Below, piece after piece: positions 1-12,179 of a DNA stretch of 64,000 nucleotides (its first letter is position 1; every line of letters starts with the position of its first letter). Made by a program: the position numbers and the translations under genes. The notes beneath the pieces were generated by a model. That model was not told the DNA's origin. It saw only the letters and a program-made list of their open reading frames with translations, and ran no database searches. Origin of the DNA: Vombatus ursinus (Eukaryota; Chordata; Mammalia; Diprotodontia; Vombatidae). The stretch spans positions 23,064,755-23,128,754 of the forward strand of contig NW_020954569.1 in assembly GCF_900497805.2 (NCBI RefSeq), given 5' to 3'.

Positions 1-859
1 TTCTCAATTAGGATTATCAAAATCTTAACTAAAAGATAGAACAATAACTACTCTGATCCTCCATTCTCCATGGCCATAATGTGGCACATCTGTAAGAGTG
101 GCCAGTGCCAGTCAAATACTTGTCAGGCCAGTCAAATACCATCTGTTTAATAATCCCATTTATGTTAGATAGCAACCATCACAGTATCATGCATGAGTCA
201 ACATGATTTAATGATGAACTCATTTTTAAGAGATAGCCTTGTAAAAATTTGATTGAGTATGCCAAAAATTATAACACACATCACTCTCAAAATTATTGAT
301 CCTGTAGTATAAGGAATGTTGGACCTCCTCTGTAACATCTACATGGATAGTTACCAATAATTTCATTGCTTCGAATTTTAGGAAAATGTTCTTCATAAAA
401 ATTGCAATAAATTGAAACATTTTTTTTTGCTTTTGATACATCACAAAAAAACAACCTCTTCCTCTAAGAATAACTTCCATTTAAAAACCCTAATTTAGTT
501 GGCAATTGGCAGTACATTTGAATTTCGTTTTTGTAGTTCAGAATTTGTTCATAAGAAGGAAAAGATGTGTGGTTCATCTTCAATAATTTTCAACCAAAAT
601 TTTCCATTATATTAGAACTGAGTTTTGTTGCCTTCTAGTTGTGTCTTTCTTTACATTGCTATTGTCATTGTGGAGGGGTGTGGAGATGGGGTTGCACATC
701 CAGGTGTAAAAGTTCTGCATTATAACTTTGAATTAAGTCATAGAAATTTAGAATATTCCTAAGTCATTATAGCAAAATAATATTCTATGGTACTCATTTA
801 CCATTTCAACGTAGACAAAATGCTGGGAAGATAATTTGTTTCCAGATTTTTATCCATTA
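1..859. other. Unassigned AT-rich DNA
   Basis: No repeat family, RNA gene or credible exon was recognised here. The one open frame, on the minus strand at 226-480, has no recognisable domain and looks like chance. Confidence 0.5.
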
Positions 860-1200
860 CATATAGTTGTGTATATGAATGCAGTGTATTTGTATATATG
901 AGACTTCACACATTGGTTATGTTGTGGTTTTTAATTTCTTCTGTTTGATGTCTGGCTATGATGAATTTTTTTGCAATCCACCACTGAGGATATAAAACTT
1001 GTAGTAGTACTGGTACATTCAAAAGTATGAGCATACTTTCTCATATAATATCAAACTATTTTTCAAAACCGTGTACCAATATGCAGCTCCACCAAAAGTG
1101 AAATAATATATTAAATTCGCATATTTCTTCTAATACCAATTTTTTCCCTTCCTAAAAAATGCACTTGCCAATTTAAAAGCTTTGAAATGATACCTGAAGA
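860..1200 (-). mobile_element. Very old L1-like fragment (3' end region)
   Basis: The order of motifs matches the antisense of a mammalian L1 end: a GGATATAAAACTTGTAGTAG-like block, then a TTTTTCAAAACCGTG block, then a CAGCTCCACCAAAAG block. The same order is far better preserved at 13020-13150. Divergence is high, so this is tentative. Confidence 0.4.
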
Positions 1201-1387
1201 GTTGTTTTATTTTGTTTTCTTAACAATTAAAATTTTAACATTTTTAACAGTTTGAATGACTTGCTTTGAAAACTGATAATAAATATCATTGAAAAATTTG
1301 TTAACACTCATATAAACTATAAAGTAAACTGTTTCTTTAAGACTTTTTCCTAAGAAGTTAATGATGAAATGCAGAAAACAGAAAGAG

Positions 1388-1421
1388 ATTTATATTTATA
1401 TTTATATTTACATTTATATTG
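1388..1421. repeat. (TTTATA)n simple repeat
   Basis: Short run of TTTATA-like hexamers with one variant unit. Confidence 0.8.
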
Positions 1422-1559
1422 AAAGGAAGAGATGTATATTATTTGTCAATGAGTGAGGTATATTGTTGACATCAAGGATGAACATTTTGATACCTAGTAC
1501 AAGTTGAAAAGAATATATGTTAATAAAAACTGGTAAAATGTGCATAAAGAACCAATTTT

Positions 1560-1850
1560 CAGATGGCATCTATATATGCAAATATACACATACATGTATA
1601 TGGTATTGACACATATGTGCAGTGCATTTATGAACACATTTGTGTGCCTGGGTCACATATTTATATGCATATATGTATAACATGTATACCTATACACTGT
1701 GTGAGTATATGCACACATATAGATATACATACCTACTTGCATGTAGAGATATATATGTGAATGCATGTGTATATGATAATATACACATAAGTGTGGTGTA
1801 CACAATGTGTGGTGTGAATACATGTATATGTGTATGCACGTATGTATATT
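1560..1850. repeat. TATG/CATA-rich low-complexity tract
   Basis: Alternating ATATAC, CATACA and TGTATG words fill this interval. They create Tyr/Ile/Cys/His-rich open frames on the plus strand that are artefacts of composition. Confidence 0.8.
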
Positions 1851-1860
1851 CTTCCTTCAA

Positions 1861-2154
1861 AATATTCCTCCATATCCTTCCTAGATCAGTTCAGAATTAC
1901 CATCTCTTGACACCTTACAGATATGTCCCTTTCCTCAAAGCAGTGCTATATTCTCAGACTCAATACCTTTAAATAGTCCTCTTCTTACATCATTTAACTA
2001 TCCAAAAATGTTTAACAGTTCTCCTTTTTCTATTATGTCTCCTCTGGGTTCCTCTATTAATGATTTCAATCTCCATTATTCATATCTATCTAGCCTATGA
2101 TTATAGATTCATAAATTTCATCCCCATGTAGCTCACCTACCAATGCTCCATTCA
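1861..2154. other. Unassigned pyrimidine-rich DNA
   Basis: A C/T-leaning stretch that could be an old L2 3' segment (it includes ATTAATGATTTCAATCTCC-like text), but I cannot place it with confidence. Confidence 0.3.
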
Positions 2155-2225
2155 CACACGTGCCCATGCATGTGCATGCATATATATATACACACACATT
2201 CATACACACACACACTCACACACAC
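2155..2225. repeat. (CA)n / TGCATG microsatellite
   Basis: Runs of CA and TGCATG followed by interrupted (CA)n, directly next to a minus-strand MIR. Confidence 0.85.
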
Positions 2226-2338
2226 ATTTTACAAACTAGAAAATCTAACAGTTAAAGTAATTTGATCAAGTTCACACAGGATTCAAATCCAGTTCCTCAG
2301 ACTCCAAATCTAGTGGTCTTTGCATTATACCACACTGT
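2226..2338 (-). mobile_element. MIR-type CORE-SINE fragment
   Basis: Antisense MIR order is visible: TTTTACAAACTAGAAAA, then AAGTTCACACAGGATT, then GGATTCAAATCCAGTTCC (B-box region), then the tRNA-like head GCATTATACCACACTG. Clearly diverged. Confidence 0.75.
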
Positions 2339-2555
2339 TTTTTAAACCAAATCTTATTCAGTTCTACAAACCTTCCATTCATTTCAATTCAAATAAGCAT
2401 TCACTATGTCATACTGATTTTGAGTGACATACATAATGCCATCATTGGCTCTTCATCGCCTCTTGAAATATACAATTCTGATCCTGGAGTTCACATTATT
2501 CTTCAATAGAAACACTCTTTTTTTGATTAAACTCCTCTCATTACTTCATGCATGA

Positions 2556-2700
2556 ATGAATGCCTACATAAGTGTATATATTTATATATATGCTTCCATG
2601 TATGCACGTATTTGTGTGTCTCTATATGTATATTTATATGTGTATTGTATACTTCCATGTATGTATATAGATGTATATTTATGTGTGAATAAATGTAAAG
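2556..2700. repeat. TATA/TATG-rich low-complexity tract
   Basis: Alternating TATATG and TGTATA words. The overlapping plus and minus open frames here are compositional shadows. Confidence 0.75.
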
Positions 2701-4190
2701 GGTTACACACACATGATGGTGATTACTGGATAAATATAAAGAAGAGAAGGGATGAGGTAAAAATATTTCTGCTGAACTTGGGTGGCTAAAGGAAAAACAA
2801 TGTCACTGTCAAAGATGAGGACACTGGGAGGGGTAACTCATTTGTTAGTGAGACAATGATTTCTATTTTTAACTTATGAGATGTTCTATCATGATGTAAT
2901 AAATATGATTGTACACTTTATTTTTAAATTATTAAACTAATAATTATAATGTATTATAAATCATTAGATAGATTTCCATTGTTGTTTGCTATTTATTTGA
3001 AAAAATATGAATCTATCCAGAACTCTTCCCAAATAAATTCATTTCCTTGTGATATGATTTATACTACAGAAAACTCAATAATGTTTAAAATGATAACTTT
3101 TGAAAAATGCCACTTCATGTTGTACACCATTCCCAAAGAAAACTACAAGAGGATAGTGTTAGTTGAATTGAAATGGACTCATAGGGAGAGTCCTCATAGA
3201 TGAAAATAGCAGCACCAATAATGCACAACTTCACTCATAGTTTAAAAACGCATCTGTTACGTTGATACCATTCTAAGTAAGAAATGAAACAATATGCATT
3301 TCCTTCATTCAGTTGGAAATTCAAAATTTTAACCATGAAATTTCAGAAAATTATAACAAAATATAAACCAGAATTTTGCTGCTCAGTAATTTACATATGG
3401 ATAGAATAATTATTTAATAGAGAAAATCATAATAAAGATATACTCCTAAATGGATTAACTTTGACATAAAACTTGGTAGGAAATACTTTAACTGAATGAA
3501 ATTATTGTTGCTACTGTTAATAATCATGATAATAACCTCTTAAATAACCATCCATGCTGTAAGGGGAATGGAAAAACAATCTAGAAGAATGTCAGCCAGC
3601 TTGATATACAATTGTAACTTTGTGTGTCTTGAGCCTACTATGGTAGCTGGAGCAGCCTGTAAGGAAACCAGAAGGACTAGCAAATTGGGCTCTGGAAATA
3701 CGACTCATTGAGGAGTTATGCTGCAGTTGCTCCTAAAAGCCAAGTACATGTACAATGTGGTCTAAGTTTGTGCGCTGCGCCTACTTCAATTCATTGTGAT
3801 TATCAGTTTGACACAGAAGACAGTTAAGTGGTGATCTTTCATACCACAATAAGGTAAAAAACAATTATTTTGAATCAGAAATACCAATATCCCCACCTAA
3901 TGGAAGTCCCTCAGGGCAGGCATTCTAATAGCTACAGCAAGGAAAATATGAATGTATCTAAAATAGGCTAAAGGTATAAATTTTTTATATGATAGGACCG
4001 TAACAAAACACAACTGGAATCATTTTATGTTATAAAGGCACCATACTGTATTTTATATTCTAACTGTATATATGCTCCAAAAATCTAACCTGGATCCTCT
4101 TCCATTCTCTTTATCTTTTTTCTTGAGGTAGTATTTTTATCTATCTCCCATGGGTTTAATTATTATTTCCATGCATATGACTCCAAAATT
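2701..4190. other. Unassigned AT-rich DNA
   Basis: About 1.5 kb without a repeat I recognise. The plus-strand open frame at 2949-3203 shows no domain. The segment at 3560-3850 is somewhat richer in G+C but also unplaced. Confidence 0.45.
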
Positions 4191-4432
<242 letters not shown>

Positions 4433-4864
4433 GTAGCTATAACTCAGCATCACCATGTGTACCAGGCTTTTTCAAACGAGATGTTCATTCAGTAGAGGAG
4501 TTATATTCAACGTGTCCTAAACAGAACTCATTCTCTTTCCTACAAAAACTACCCCTCTAAACTTTCTAATTTCAGCCAAGGACATCATCATATTTTGTAC
4601 ATTATTTTTAAATATAAGTTCACTGATGAGTTCCCTGTCTACATGCATGCATTTCTTTAGACAAACCCCATTTTTTTCCTCCTTATTGGAATTGTTTCCA
4701 TTTGTGTCTTCACACTTTCATTTTTTAGTTTTTCCCATTCTTCCTGGGCTATCCTCCACTGTATCATGACTCTATCACTTCCTACAAATCTATTCTGAAA
4801 GCTTTGAATTGTTTTTTTTTTCCAAAAACATGTCATTCTGTGTCCTTACAAACTCTTCCTTATC
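4433..4864. other. Unassigned DNA
   Basis: C/T-leaning sequence with no repeat I can name; it holds the target site of the SINE that follows. Confidence 0.4.
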
Positions 4865-4876
4865 AGAAAAGTGAAG

Positions 4877-5015
4877 GGGCAGCTAGGTGGTGTAGTGGAT
4901 AGAACACCAGCCCTTAAGTCAGGGGGACCTGAGTTCAAATCTGGCCTCAGATCAAACACTTGACACTCACTAGCTGCGTGACCCTGGGCAAGTCACTTAA
5001 CCCCAATTGCCAAAA
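4877..5015 (+). mobile_element. Marsupial tRNA-headed SINE, young copy
   Basis: Full-length short SINE: head GGGCAGCTAGGTGGTG, A-box-like TAGTGGATAGAAC, B-box-like GAGTTCAAATC, CORE segment TGTGACCCTGGGCAAG written as GCGTGACCCTGGGCAAG, and end CCCCAATTGCC plus an A-rich tail. A perfect 12-bp TSD, AGAAAAGTGAAG, lies at 4865-4876 and 5016-5027, showing L1-style retroposition. The intact TSD suggests a fairly recent insertion. Confidence 0.93.
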
Positions 5016-5149
5016 AGAAAAGTGAAGAGGCAATATCCCCATCCAACTCAACAATTACTTCTTCCCTTTTAGTAAGAATCTTATCCAGAATAGAACCTCC
5101 TCCTGTTAGTTCCTGAACATCTTGAAGGATGAAATTATCAGTAAGGCAA

Positions 5150-5265
5150 CACAAGAAATGATGTTATTGTCTTAATTTGCATTTCTCTTATTATTAGTAA
5201 CTTGGAGCAGTCTTTCACATGATTATTAAAAGATTGCAGTTCTTTTAAGAGCTGCTTTTTCATGT
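5150..5265 (-). mobile_element. L1 fragment (ORF2 end, antisense)
   Basis: The block TTAATTTGCATTTCTCTTAT followed by TTATTAGTAACTTGGAGCA matches the antisense of the L1 ORF2 3' end; the same block is at 13257-13300. Confidence 0.7.
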
Positions 5266-5299
5266 TTTTGACTGCTTTTCACTGGGGCCTGGATCTTGG

Positions 5300-5714
5300 T
5301 TTTGATATTTCTTTCATTTTCATATATAGCTCCTTATTGCCTTTAGTATCAAATGTAAACCCTTCTTTTTGGAATTTAAAGCCACAATGAAGTTCCAATC
5401 TAGTTTTCCATGTTTATTATGCATTATGGTTCTTTGGGCATACTACAGTCCAGCTAAACTGAATATCTTGATGCTCCTCAAATATGACATACACCATTTT
5501 TTCCCTTGTACCTTTGCATAAGGTATCCTCCCCATTCCTGAAATGCCCTCCTTACTCTTGTCTCTGAGCATACACTATAGGTTTCTTTCAAGCTCAGATT
5601 AAATGCTCCTTCCTACATGATGTCTTTCTACTCTAGTTCATCAACTCACCCTCCTCCTATCCCTCCCCCTCTCCTTCTCCTTCTCCTTCTAATTCTTCTT
5701 CTTTTCCTCTCCCT

Positions 5715-5761
<47 letters not shown>

Positions 5762-5845
5762 CTCTCTCTCTTTTTAAGTTTTATCCCTAGACTAAAGTGC
5801 CTGGAATATTGCAGGAAATAAATATTTCTGATTGATTAAACCCTT
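5300..5845 (+). mobile_element. L2 (CR1-clade LINE) 3' region
   Basis: L2 3'-end landmarks occur in order: TTAAAGCCACAATGAAG (from ...TTCAAAGCCCTCCACAAT), CATTCCTGAAATGCCCTCC, AGCTCAGATTAAATGCTCC, and after an expanded CT tract the terminus AGTGCCTGGAATATTGCAGG followed by AATAAATATTTCTGATTGAT. Confidence 0.75.
5648..5775. repeat. (CCT)n/(CTT)n/(CT)n tract inside the L2
   Basis: Pyrimidine-only tract grading from CCTCCT and CTTCTC units into pure CT, about 60 bp of it pure. It appears to have expanded within the L2 3' region. Confidence 0.9.
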
Positions 5846-5924
5846 AAAATGACACAATAACCCTGTGTGTAACCTCCTAACAACTGGACCTTGTCATACT
5901 TAAAAATTATATCTCTCAAGCACA

Positions 5925-5985
5925 AGTCCATTGCTGAGTACACAGTAGTTATTTAATAAATATTTTCTGAATTGAATAGGATTAG
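5925..5985 (+). mobile_element. L2/MIR-type 3' terminus
   Basis: Ends like the shared L2/MIR tail: GTACACAGTAGTTATTTAAT then AAATATTTTCTGAATTGAAT. Confidence 0.6.
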
Positions 5986-6234
5986 CATAGACAATGCAAA
6001 GGAATAGATTATCCATAATTAATCTAGTTTAAGTTTTGGAATACAGCCTGTCATTTTTGTTAATATTTTCTAATTCTAGTTATGAATAAGTTAATATTCA
6101 GGTCAGGCAGCAGAGAAGCTAGGTGACCTAGAAATTAACATCACTGGTAGATAAACTCCCAAATAGATAATCTACACCCGTAAAAATAAGAGGAACATAT
6201 TGTATTCCTTCTATTATCTTTAATTTAATTAAAA

Positions 6235-6445
6235 TAATAGCTTGCATTTGCCTAGCATTGTAGAGATCCAAGGTACTTTATATGCCTTACTTCATTTAAT
6301 CTTCACAAAAATAATGTGGGTCAGGCAGTATTCGTAGTATCATGTTCATTCTATGGATGAGCAAACTGAGACTCAAAAAGTTAAGCAGCTTATTCATGTG
6401 AACCCACTAGAAAATGATGGAGCCAAGGCTCAATAAGAAGTACAT
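6235..6445 (-). mobile_element. MIR-type CORE-SINE, near full length
   Basis: Antisense MIR order is complete: AATAATAGCTTGCATTTGCC, ACTTCATTTAATCTTCACAA, ATGGATGAGCAAACTGAGAC, AAAGTTAAGCAGCTT. The head is eroded. Confidence 0.8.
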
Positions 6446-7845
6446 ATGCCTGGAACAAGAAAATCCATTGGGAAGGGGGTGGTAAAGATACTCATGTTTT
6501 AAATTGTATTTTCCAAAAAATGCCATGGGAGAGCAACAAACATATTTTGAATAAATAAAAATAAATATTTCAATGCAGAGCCAAACCATGGTTCCATGAA
6601 ATTTAGAATACTACCTCTGGTGAGTAGCCAGTATAAATCTCCCAGAAAGATTAAAAGAAAAATTCACCATAATCCACCTGGCTGGTAGACAACTATTCAG
6701 TGAGGTACATAGATGGAAAAAAATATTCTTTTGTGACCTTTGTGGGAGTCAGTTTATTGTTTCAGAAGTTCAGAGGAGATTTTAGCTTTCCTAACTCTTG
6801 GCTCTCTTCTATAAAATTTAACTATTCAAAGACTTTTTTTCCCAAAAGAATCTTTTAATCCTAGTTTAATGCATTAAGACATTATGGAATAATTTAAGTA
6901 ATTAAGAATTGTGAGCCTGTTTTGTTACTCTACCTTTAAAATGTCTAACAAAGTTGATGGTATATAGCATTAAGTGCTTATACTCCAGAAAATATTTAAC
7001 AATACAGGGACATTGTTAACTAGCAAAAAAGAAACACAGGTTTAAAAGCAGGAAAATAAATATGTAGGCAATTTTTGATAGCAAGAAGGAATCATATTAA
7101 TGTGTTGAAATTGAGCAAGAGTGCTTTAAAAGAGAGTATTTCACAATAGTTAAGAACGGCAATGCTACAAAGTTCTAGCATTTGAACTATAAATGTATAA
7201 TTTAGTGACATTGGTCTGCAGTTCAATGAAAATATCCATGGGAATTGACAATCACTGCCACAAAATTATGAAGAGCTTTGGAAAATTAGTAGGGTAGGAA
7301 GATATAAAATTATAGGTCCTCTCATTTTAAGTCTATAGAAGGGAAGCACTGATATAAAATATTAAACTATAAAATTATTTTTAATTACATTTCTATAATG
7401 ATCATTTTTAATATTGATTACAGTAAACTCTATAAAATGGAAGAGAATAAGAAAATCAGGAATTATGGACATCAAATCTATATTTCATTTTAATGCCTAC
7501 ATAGTTCTCAGTATTTCAAACAATCAAAAATGTTAATGAAGTTTACTTAGTTCAGGAGTAAGAGATAAGTTGATCAAAAGTTAGTAGACTCCATAAGATG
7601 TCCAGATAATTTAAATCTCCTATCAATACTGCTCTGTTGTGGCTCTCTGTCACAGTTATGATGGAAGATAAACTTCTTATCTATTTCTTCTTTCTGTCTC
7701 AGTGATCTCTACTCTATTTCCACATGAATATCAAGTCTACTCTTCATACAGTGATTTCACTGAAATGTCCTCCACTTTGCTTCTAATACTACTTCTTCTC
7801 ATTCCTTCTGTTACTTTTCAATAGCATACACATGTATACATTAAT
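6446..7845. other. Unassigned AT-rich DNA
   Basis: About 1.4 kb with no repeat recognised and no coding potential; the only track-length frame, on the minus strand at 6407-6589, starts in the MIR. Confidence 0.45.
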
Positions 7846-7849
7846 ATTC

Positions 7850-8038
7850 TAAGCATTATCTTTTTCAATCCTCAGCACAAGTCATGAGATGTGCTACAGT
7901 TATTATTTTCCCTATTGCAGAGATGAGGAAATGGAAGAAGAGATATTAAGTGAATTACGTGGGATGATACAGCTAGAAAGTTGTTGAGGCAGCATCTGGA
8001 CCTAGATCAATATTCTAACTATCATGCAATATTACCTC
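7850..8038 (-). mobile_element. MIR-type CORE-SINE
   Basis: Antisense MIR landmarks: TTTTTCAATCCTCAGCACAA, TTTTCCCTATTGCAGAGATG, GAGGAAATGGAAGAAG, GGATGATACAGCTAGAAAG and the head remnant ACTATCATGCAATATTACC. Confidence 0.75.
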
Positions 8039-8099
8039 AATAGTGATAGAATTCTTCAGCAACAAATTATAAATCAAGTCAATGTGGCACTTTATTTCC

Positions 8100-8750
8100 T
8101 TATCCTGATTCCTTTATTTTTATTAATGACATGATATTATTATTTCCTGTCATTCAACCACAAACTTGTGTCATCATTAACTCTTTTACTTCCCTCATTA
8201 TACGTCTAGTTTCAAAATCTCTATGAATTACATTTTTCCAATATCTCTAGTATACCTCTACTTCTACCCTGAATTCTCATTTTCTCTATCTAGTTGTTTC
8301 CCATTTCCTCATACCTGAGTTTTGTAATAATTTGTCAACCTACCTCCATCCATTCTCTTGCATTTTGTCCTACATGCAACTGACCATAATTTTTCTAAAA
8401 CACAGCTACCATTAAGTCACCCCTTTCCGGCTGCAAAAACCTGTAGTTGCTCTCCATTAACTATTGAATGCTAGTCTACTCAGTCTGGCATCCTGAGCCC
8501 TTCATAGCTCCCTTTCAATTTTACTATTTAATACTATCTCCCTCAATATGCCTAAATCTCATGCTACAGTGAACCTGACTACCAGCCTTTCCCAAGCAGA
8601 TCCTGCCTTTCCCACCTACATGTTCAACAAGGAACTCCACCTGGTTTGTCTTTCTTTCACCAGCCCCACAAACCCAAATCCAATACAAACTTCAAAGTCC
8701 AGTTAAAATTTATGTTCCGTAAGAGAAATTATACCTGAGGGTCTTCCCCT
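8100..8750 (+). mobile_element. L2 (CR1-clade LINE) 3' region
   Basis: Diverged copy of the L2 segment seen more clearly at 50140-50910. Matching blocks include ACAGCTACCATTAAGTCACC, TGTAGTTGCTCTCCATTAAC, TCTGGCATCCTGAGCCC, and CAAAGTCCAGTTAAAATTTA near the end. It abuts the RTE-tailed SINE. Confidence 0.65.
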
Positions 8751-8754
8751 TCCA

Positions 8755-9075
8755 GATTGATTTTTTTGACTGGGAAAAAGAGACCATTCTCTGCTTCATT
8801 TCTTATCTAGCCTTAATCATTGCCTCAGTCAAACTGAGACCTGTTAAAGATCTTAGCTTAAAAAGGCCAAGGTCTCCCAATGCATCCAAAATCTTCTCCA
8901 GTCATCCTGATCTTTATCTTGCCACTGAACCCAGATAGCTTCAGAGGAGAAAGTGAGACTGGTGACTTTGAGCAGCACTCCCTCCTTTAAATCCAATTCA
9001 CTTGCATGTCATGGCATCACCTCCTTGTTATCATGGTCCTCTTCAAGAATGAATGACGAACAACAACAAAAACAA
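8755..9075 (+). mobile_element. RTE-tailed SINE (RTESINE1-type), long copy
   Basis: Body and tail match the marsupial RTE-mobilised SINE: TGCCTCAGTCAAACTGAGAC, TTAAAAAGGCCAAGGTCTCC, CTTGCCACTGAACCCAGATA, TAAATCCAATTCACTTGCA, CATGGTCCTCTTCAAGAA, then the (AACA)n tail. A shorter copy at 37824-38005 ends the same way. The plus-strand open frame at 8953-9144 lies inside it and is not a gene. The family name is from memory. Confidence 0.8.
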
Positions 9076-9451
9076 TCTCACCTTCTAATTATTTCCTTCT
9101 GCCTACATCTCCAAACAATTTTCCCTTGTTTCAGGTTTCCCTAAGTCCATGATAATGATGATTCCTTCTTGGAATACATTCCATATATTCTCAGGGTTAG
9201 ATTTTCTAATGTTATTCTAGGAACCTCAGACCTCTTGAGATCATTATTGAGTCAAAATAGTATCTAGCATAACAGAAGCATTAGTTTTGAAGTTGATCAA
9301 TATTAAAGTTGTTACCAATTCTGTTCAAGGCCAGGCAAGGAGGCTAAAGCAAACAGGATCCCATTAAGAACATTTGTCCTCCAAGGGGGTAGACCAGACA
9401 TGGACTAGGGCTGCAATCAGAACAAATTCACCAAGACTTGGGGAGCATATG

Positions 9452-9995
9452 CTGTTAATCCTTCGTTTTGAGAGGACCAATGACATCATGGGGCAATGAC
9501 CTGAATGTGAACCTGCTTTAAGTGTGGCAGAATTGAACAAAGTTATCAACCTGATGTTCTCTTCCAAAGTCATTGAAGTTCAGTGGCAAGACAAAAATCG
9601 GAATGATCACCAGTGGCCTGGGATGTAGTAGATGACCTTGAGGTCTTTGATGTCTGACCAGGCTCTAAGCACTCCATAGCAGCTGTTTCAGCCAATTTCA
9701 TGGCTGTTGGAACAAACTGTTCTAATCTGCCCATTCTGCCAGGCAAAGTCTTCATATGCATGGGATAACCATCCCCCTAACTCACCAATGCATTTGAGCC
9801 CTAAACCCTCAACCTGGTTTAACCCATCTTCCAGGACAGTTTCAGTAGGGTGTGGCTGCTATGCATGCTACAGCTTCTTAAAGCCACAGGTAAAAGTTAA
9901 CGGATCGAAAGGTGAACACTAAAAATGGATAAGCAGCCCTGAAAAGGGTCCAGCAAGCCTTCACACTGGAGGTGCTAGTCCTCCCTAAATACCCC
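9452..9995 (-). mobile_element. RTE-type element, donor copy of the 491-bp duplication
   Basis: The left end reads AATCCTTCGTTTTGAGAGGA, the reverse complement of the RTE-SINE terminus, followed by GACCAATGACATCATG, GGCAGAATTGAACAAAG and CAGTGGCAAGACAAAAATCG, so the element is on the minus strand. The part beyond about 9620 is not in the short SINE and may be RTE 3'UTR. Positions 9505-9995 recur exactly at 12523-13013. Because the family terminus (9452-9504) is present here and absent there, this copy is the likely source. Short frames at 9364-9573, 9570-9761 and 9707-9922 are chance. Confidence 0.75.
9505..9995. repeat. 491-bp perfect direct repeat, copy 1
   Basis: Base-for-base identical to 12523-13013 (offset 3,018, no indel, no substitution by hand comparison). 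The match stops sharply on both sides: base 9504 is A against T at 12522, and base 9996 is A against T at 13014. Confidence 0.97.
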
Positions 9996-10609
9996 ATTCA
10001 ACACTAAACCATTCAAATGGAAGTTTCTCTAAAGCTAGTTTCCAACCAGAGTCAATTTGCAGGGTTCATGAGAAGTCTTCTCTGAGAGTCCTATAAACCC
10101 TGAAGGAACATAGGAAGGGACCAAAATGAATTATAGTATGACCATAAAAATGATATGTGTCTCACTATAGCCTTTAAATATGTTTAATGGCTTGGGAAGG
10201 GACCTGAGATGACAGATACATTAATAAGCCTTACCATATACGTGTGCAATTTCAGCAGACAGACAAAATTTGTTTCATCTGCTTATCGAGAGAATTCCTA
10301 AACATTTTTATTTCCTTTTAGGGCTGAGGAGAGAAAAGGGAGTACGGTAACAGTTTACTTATAGAGCTGAGTTGTAATATTATAGTTCACCATTAGATGG
10401 CCCAACTTTTCATAGAATGTACCTGTTAAGTAATTTGAAACCAAGGTCACTTGAAACTCATTCACTACTTCATCAATTTGTGAGATTTGTTACAGTAACA
10501 AAAATAGAGTCATTCTGAGACAATCTTTGTTTAAAAAATGTTGGGGGTGGGGCAGTTTGTCTTGTACTTCTAGGTTCCTTTCTTGGTACTCATCTTCCTT
10601 TCAAAGCAT
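9996..10609. other. Unassigned DNA
   Basis: Possibly the remainder of the RTE-type element to about 10030, then unplaced sequence. No coding signal. Confidence 0.4.
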
Positions 10610-11335
10610 ATTCCTCTCTTAGAGCACATACTTTTCTCATGTTCTCTCAGTTCTCTCCCCCCTCTTCCAAATCAAAATTTATTCCTGGAGAAGATCTAAT
10701 AAATTCATTCATACTAATTTGAAAATGCTTGTTACCCCAGGTATCATCCCACAATGATGTCCTAGGAACCATTCTCTTTTCATGCTATACTTTTTCACTT
10801 GATCTCATTAGCTCTCAGGAGTTCTTGATCATATTCATGTAGATGATTCCCATAGTTATATATCTTAGCCTACTGCTCCAGTGGCCCCCTAAAATATTCC
10901 TAGGATCCAATGTAAACTCTTTTATTGGCCATTTAAAGCTCTTCATAGCTTAGCCCCTTCCTACCTTTGGACTTTTTCTGCATTTCACTGTTCTCCATAC
11001 TATCTATGGTCAAGAAATACTGGCCCATTTGCAATTCCTTGAACAGGATACTCTATATCCTGTCTCTGTTCCTTTGCATTAGCCTGCCTCCATGCCTAGA
11101 AAATTCTACCCCCTTGCCTCCATCTCTTATCTTCCACGATTTCCTTCAACACTCTGCTTTTATCCTATTTATTCAACGAGACCTTCCCCAGTCTCCCCAG
11201 CTGCTAATGCTTCCCCCTCACAGGGTGCCTTTAATCTGTTCTCTGTGCGTTTTGTATCTACCTAGTTGTTTACACATTGTCTCACATAATAGGCACTTGA
11301 CAAATGCTTGTTACCTGACAGACAGATTGAAAAGA
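10610..11335 (+). mobile_element. L2 (CR1-clade LINE) 3' region, long
   Basis: Landmarks in sense order: TTGATCTCATTAGCTCTCAG, GATGATTCCCATAGTTATAT, AGGATCCAATGTAAACTC, TTTAAAGCTCTTCATAGC, TTTGCATTAGCCTGCCTCCA, CCTAGAAAATTCTACCCCC, and the tail AGGCACTTGACAAATGCTTG. The 134-aa plus frame at 10967-11371 is a non-coding passage through this pyrimidine-rich UTR. Confidence 0.75.
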
Positions 11336-11354
11336 CGAAATTATGTCACTAATA

Positions 11355-11480
11355 ATGAGGAGTATAGTTGAATGAATGAAAAAGTATTGATAAAGCATGT
11401 ATTATGTGTCGAGCCCTATACTAAGCTCTGGAGATACAAAGAGAGAAGTGCAACAGCTTCTGCTCTTAGCTACTTTCTAA
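11355..11480 (-). mobile_element. L2 3' terminus, antisense
   Basis: Antisense of the L2 end: AAGCATGTATTATGTGTCGA, CTATACTAAGCTCTGGAGAT, ACAAAGAGAGAAG. It sits tail-to-tail with the plus-strand L2 just upstream. Confidence 0.65.
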
Positions 11481-12009
11481 GTATGCGACACAAAACATAT
11501 GAGTGAGTTTAGCTACAGAGATGATGGCAAGTTTGAGGAGTTTAGAAGTTATCTCAGCAAGGTGCCTTAAGCCAAAGTAGGGGGAGGGAAGCAGTGGTGG
11601 AACCCTTTAATTGTAGAATTTTAAAAATCAGCAAATGGTTATTATAGAGGTTTTAGAGGAAATTCCTTATGCAAAAAAAAATATAGTTTCAGTCCTTTAC
11701 ATTTTGATGACTTCACCATATAGGAATATCCAATCTTGTGCATTAAGTCATTAACATGTCTATTACAGTCTTGTTACAGTAAGTCTTGTGGAAGGTACTT
11801 TTCTCAGTCAATTTAGTCCTCAAAGAATTATTTCAGATGACAGTCTATAAATAAGCTTTGGTCATAGCTAAAGAGAAAATGATATACTTTAGAAATTCGA
11901 TTTTATCTTATTTTCAGCTCCAAATTGTCTCCCTTTTACACCTTTCCTCTCCATTGATAAATGAAAAAAAATGTTACAAACGTGTGTGGTCAAACAATTA
12001 CTCACAATA
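11481..12009. other. Unassigned DNA
   Basis: No repeat recognised and no coding signal. Confidence 0.4.
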
Positions 12010-12172
12010 ACCATGAGATATATGTGAATACACATAAATATACATGCATCTATATACATACCATATGTTACATGTATATGCACATATATACACTATACCT
12101 ATACATGCATGTATGTATATAATAATGAGTGAGTATACATGTGTGTATGAGTATGCCTCAATATATACTCTA
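12010..12172. repeat. TATG/CATA-rich low-complexity tract
   Basis: ATATAC, CATGTA and TGTATG words. It yields three overlapping short frames on both strands that are compositional. Confidence 0.8.
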
Positions 12173-12179
12173 AGTCCAT

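Noticed and set aside
1563-1972. Cys/His/Tyr-rich overlapping frames
   Set aside because: Caused by TATG/CACA-rich low-complexity DNA; two frames of the same strand are open together.
4877-5015. tRNA gene at the SINE head (and similar heads at 21573, 35471, 44640)
   Set aside because: The A-box and B-box-like motifs belong to tRNA-derived SINEs; no cloverleaf with a proper anticodon arm follows.
10967-11371. 134-aa Leu/Ser/Pro-rich plus-strand frame
   Set aside because: Runs through L2 3'UTR sequence that is similar, and not open, in other copies in the window.
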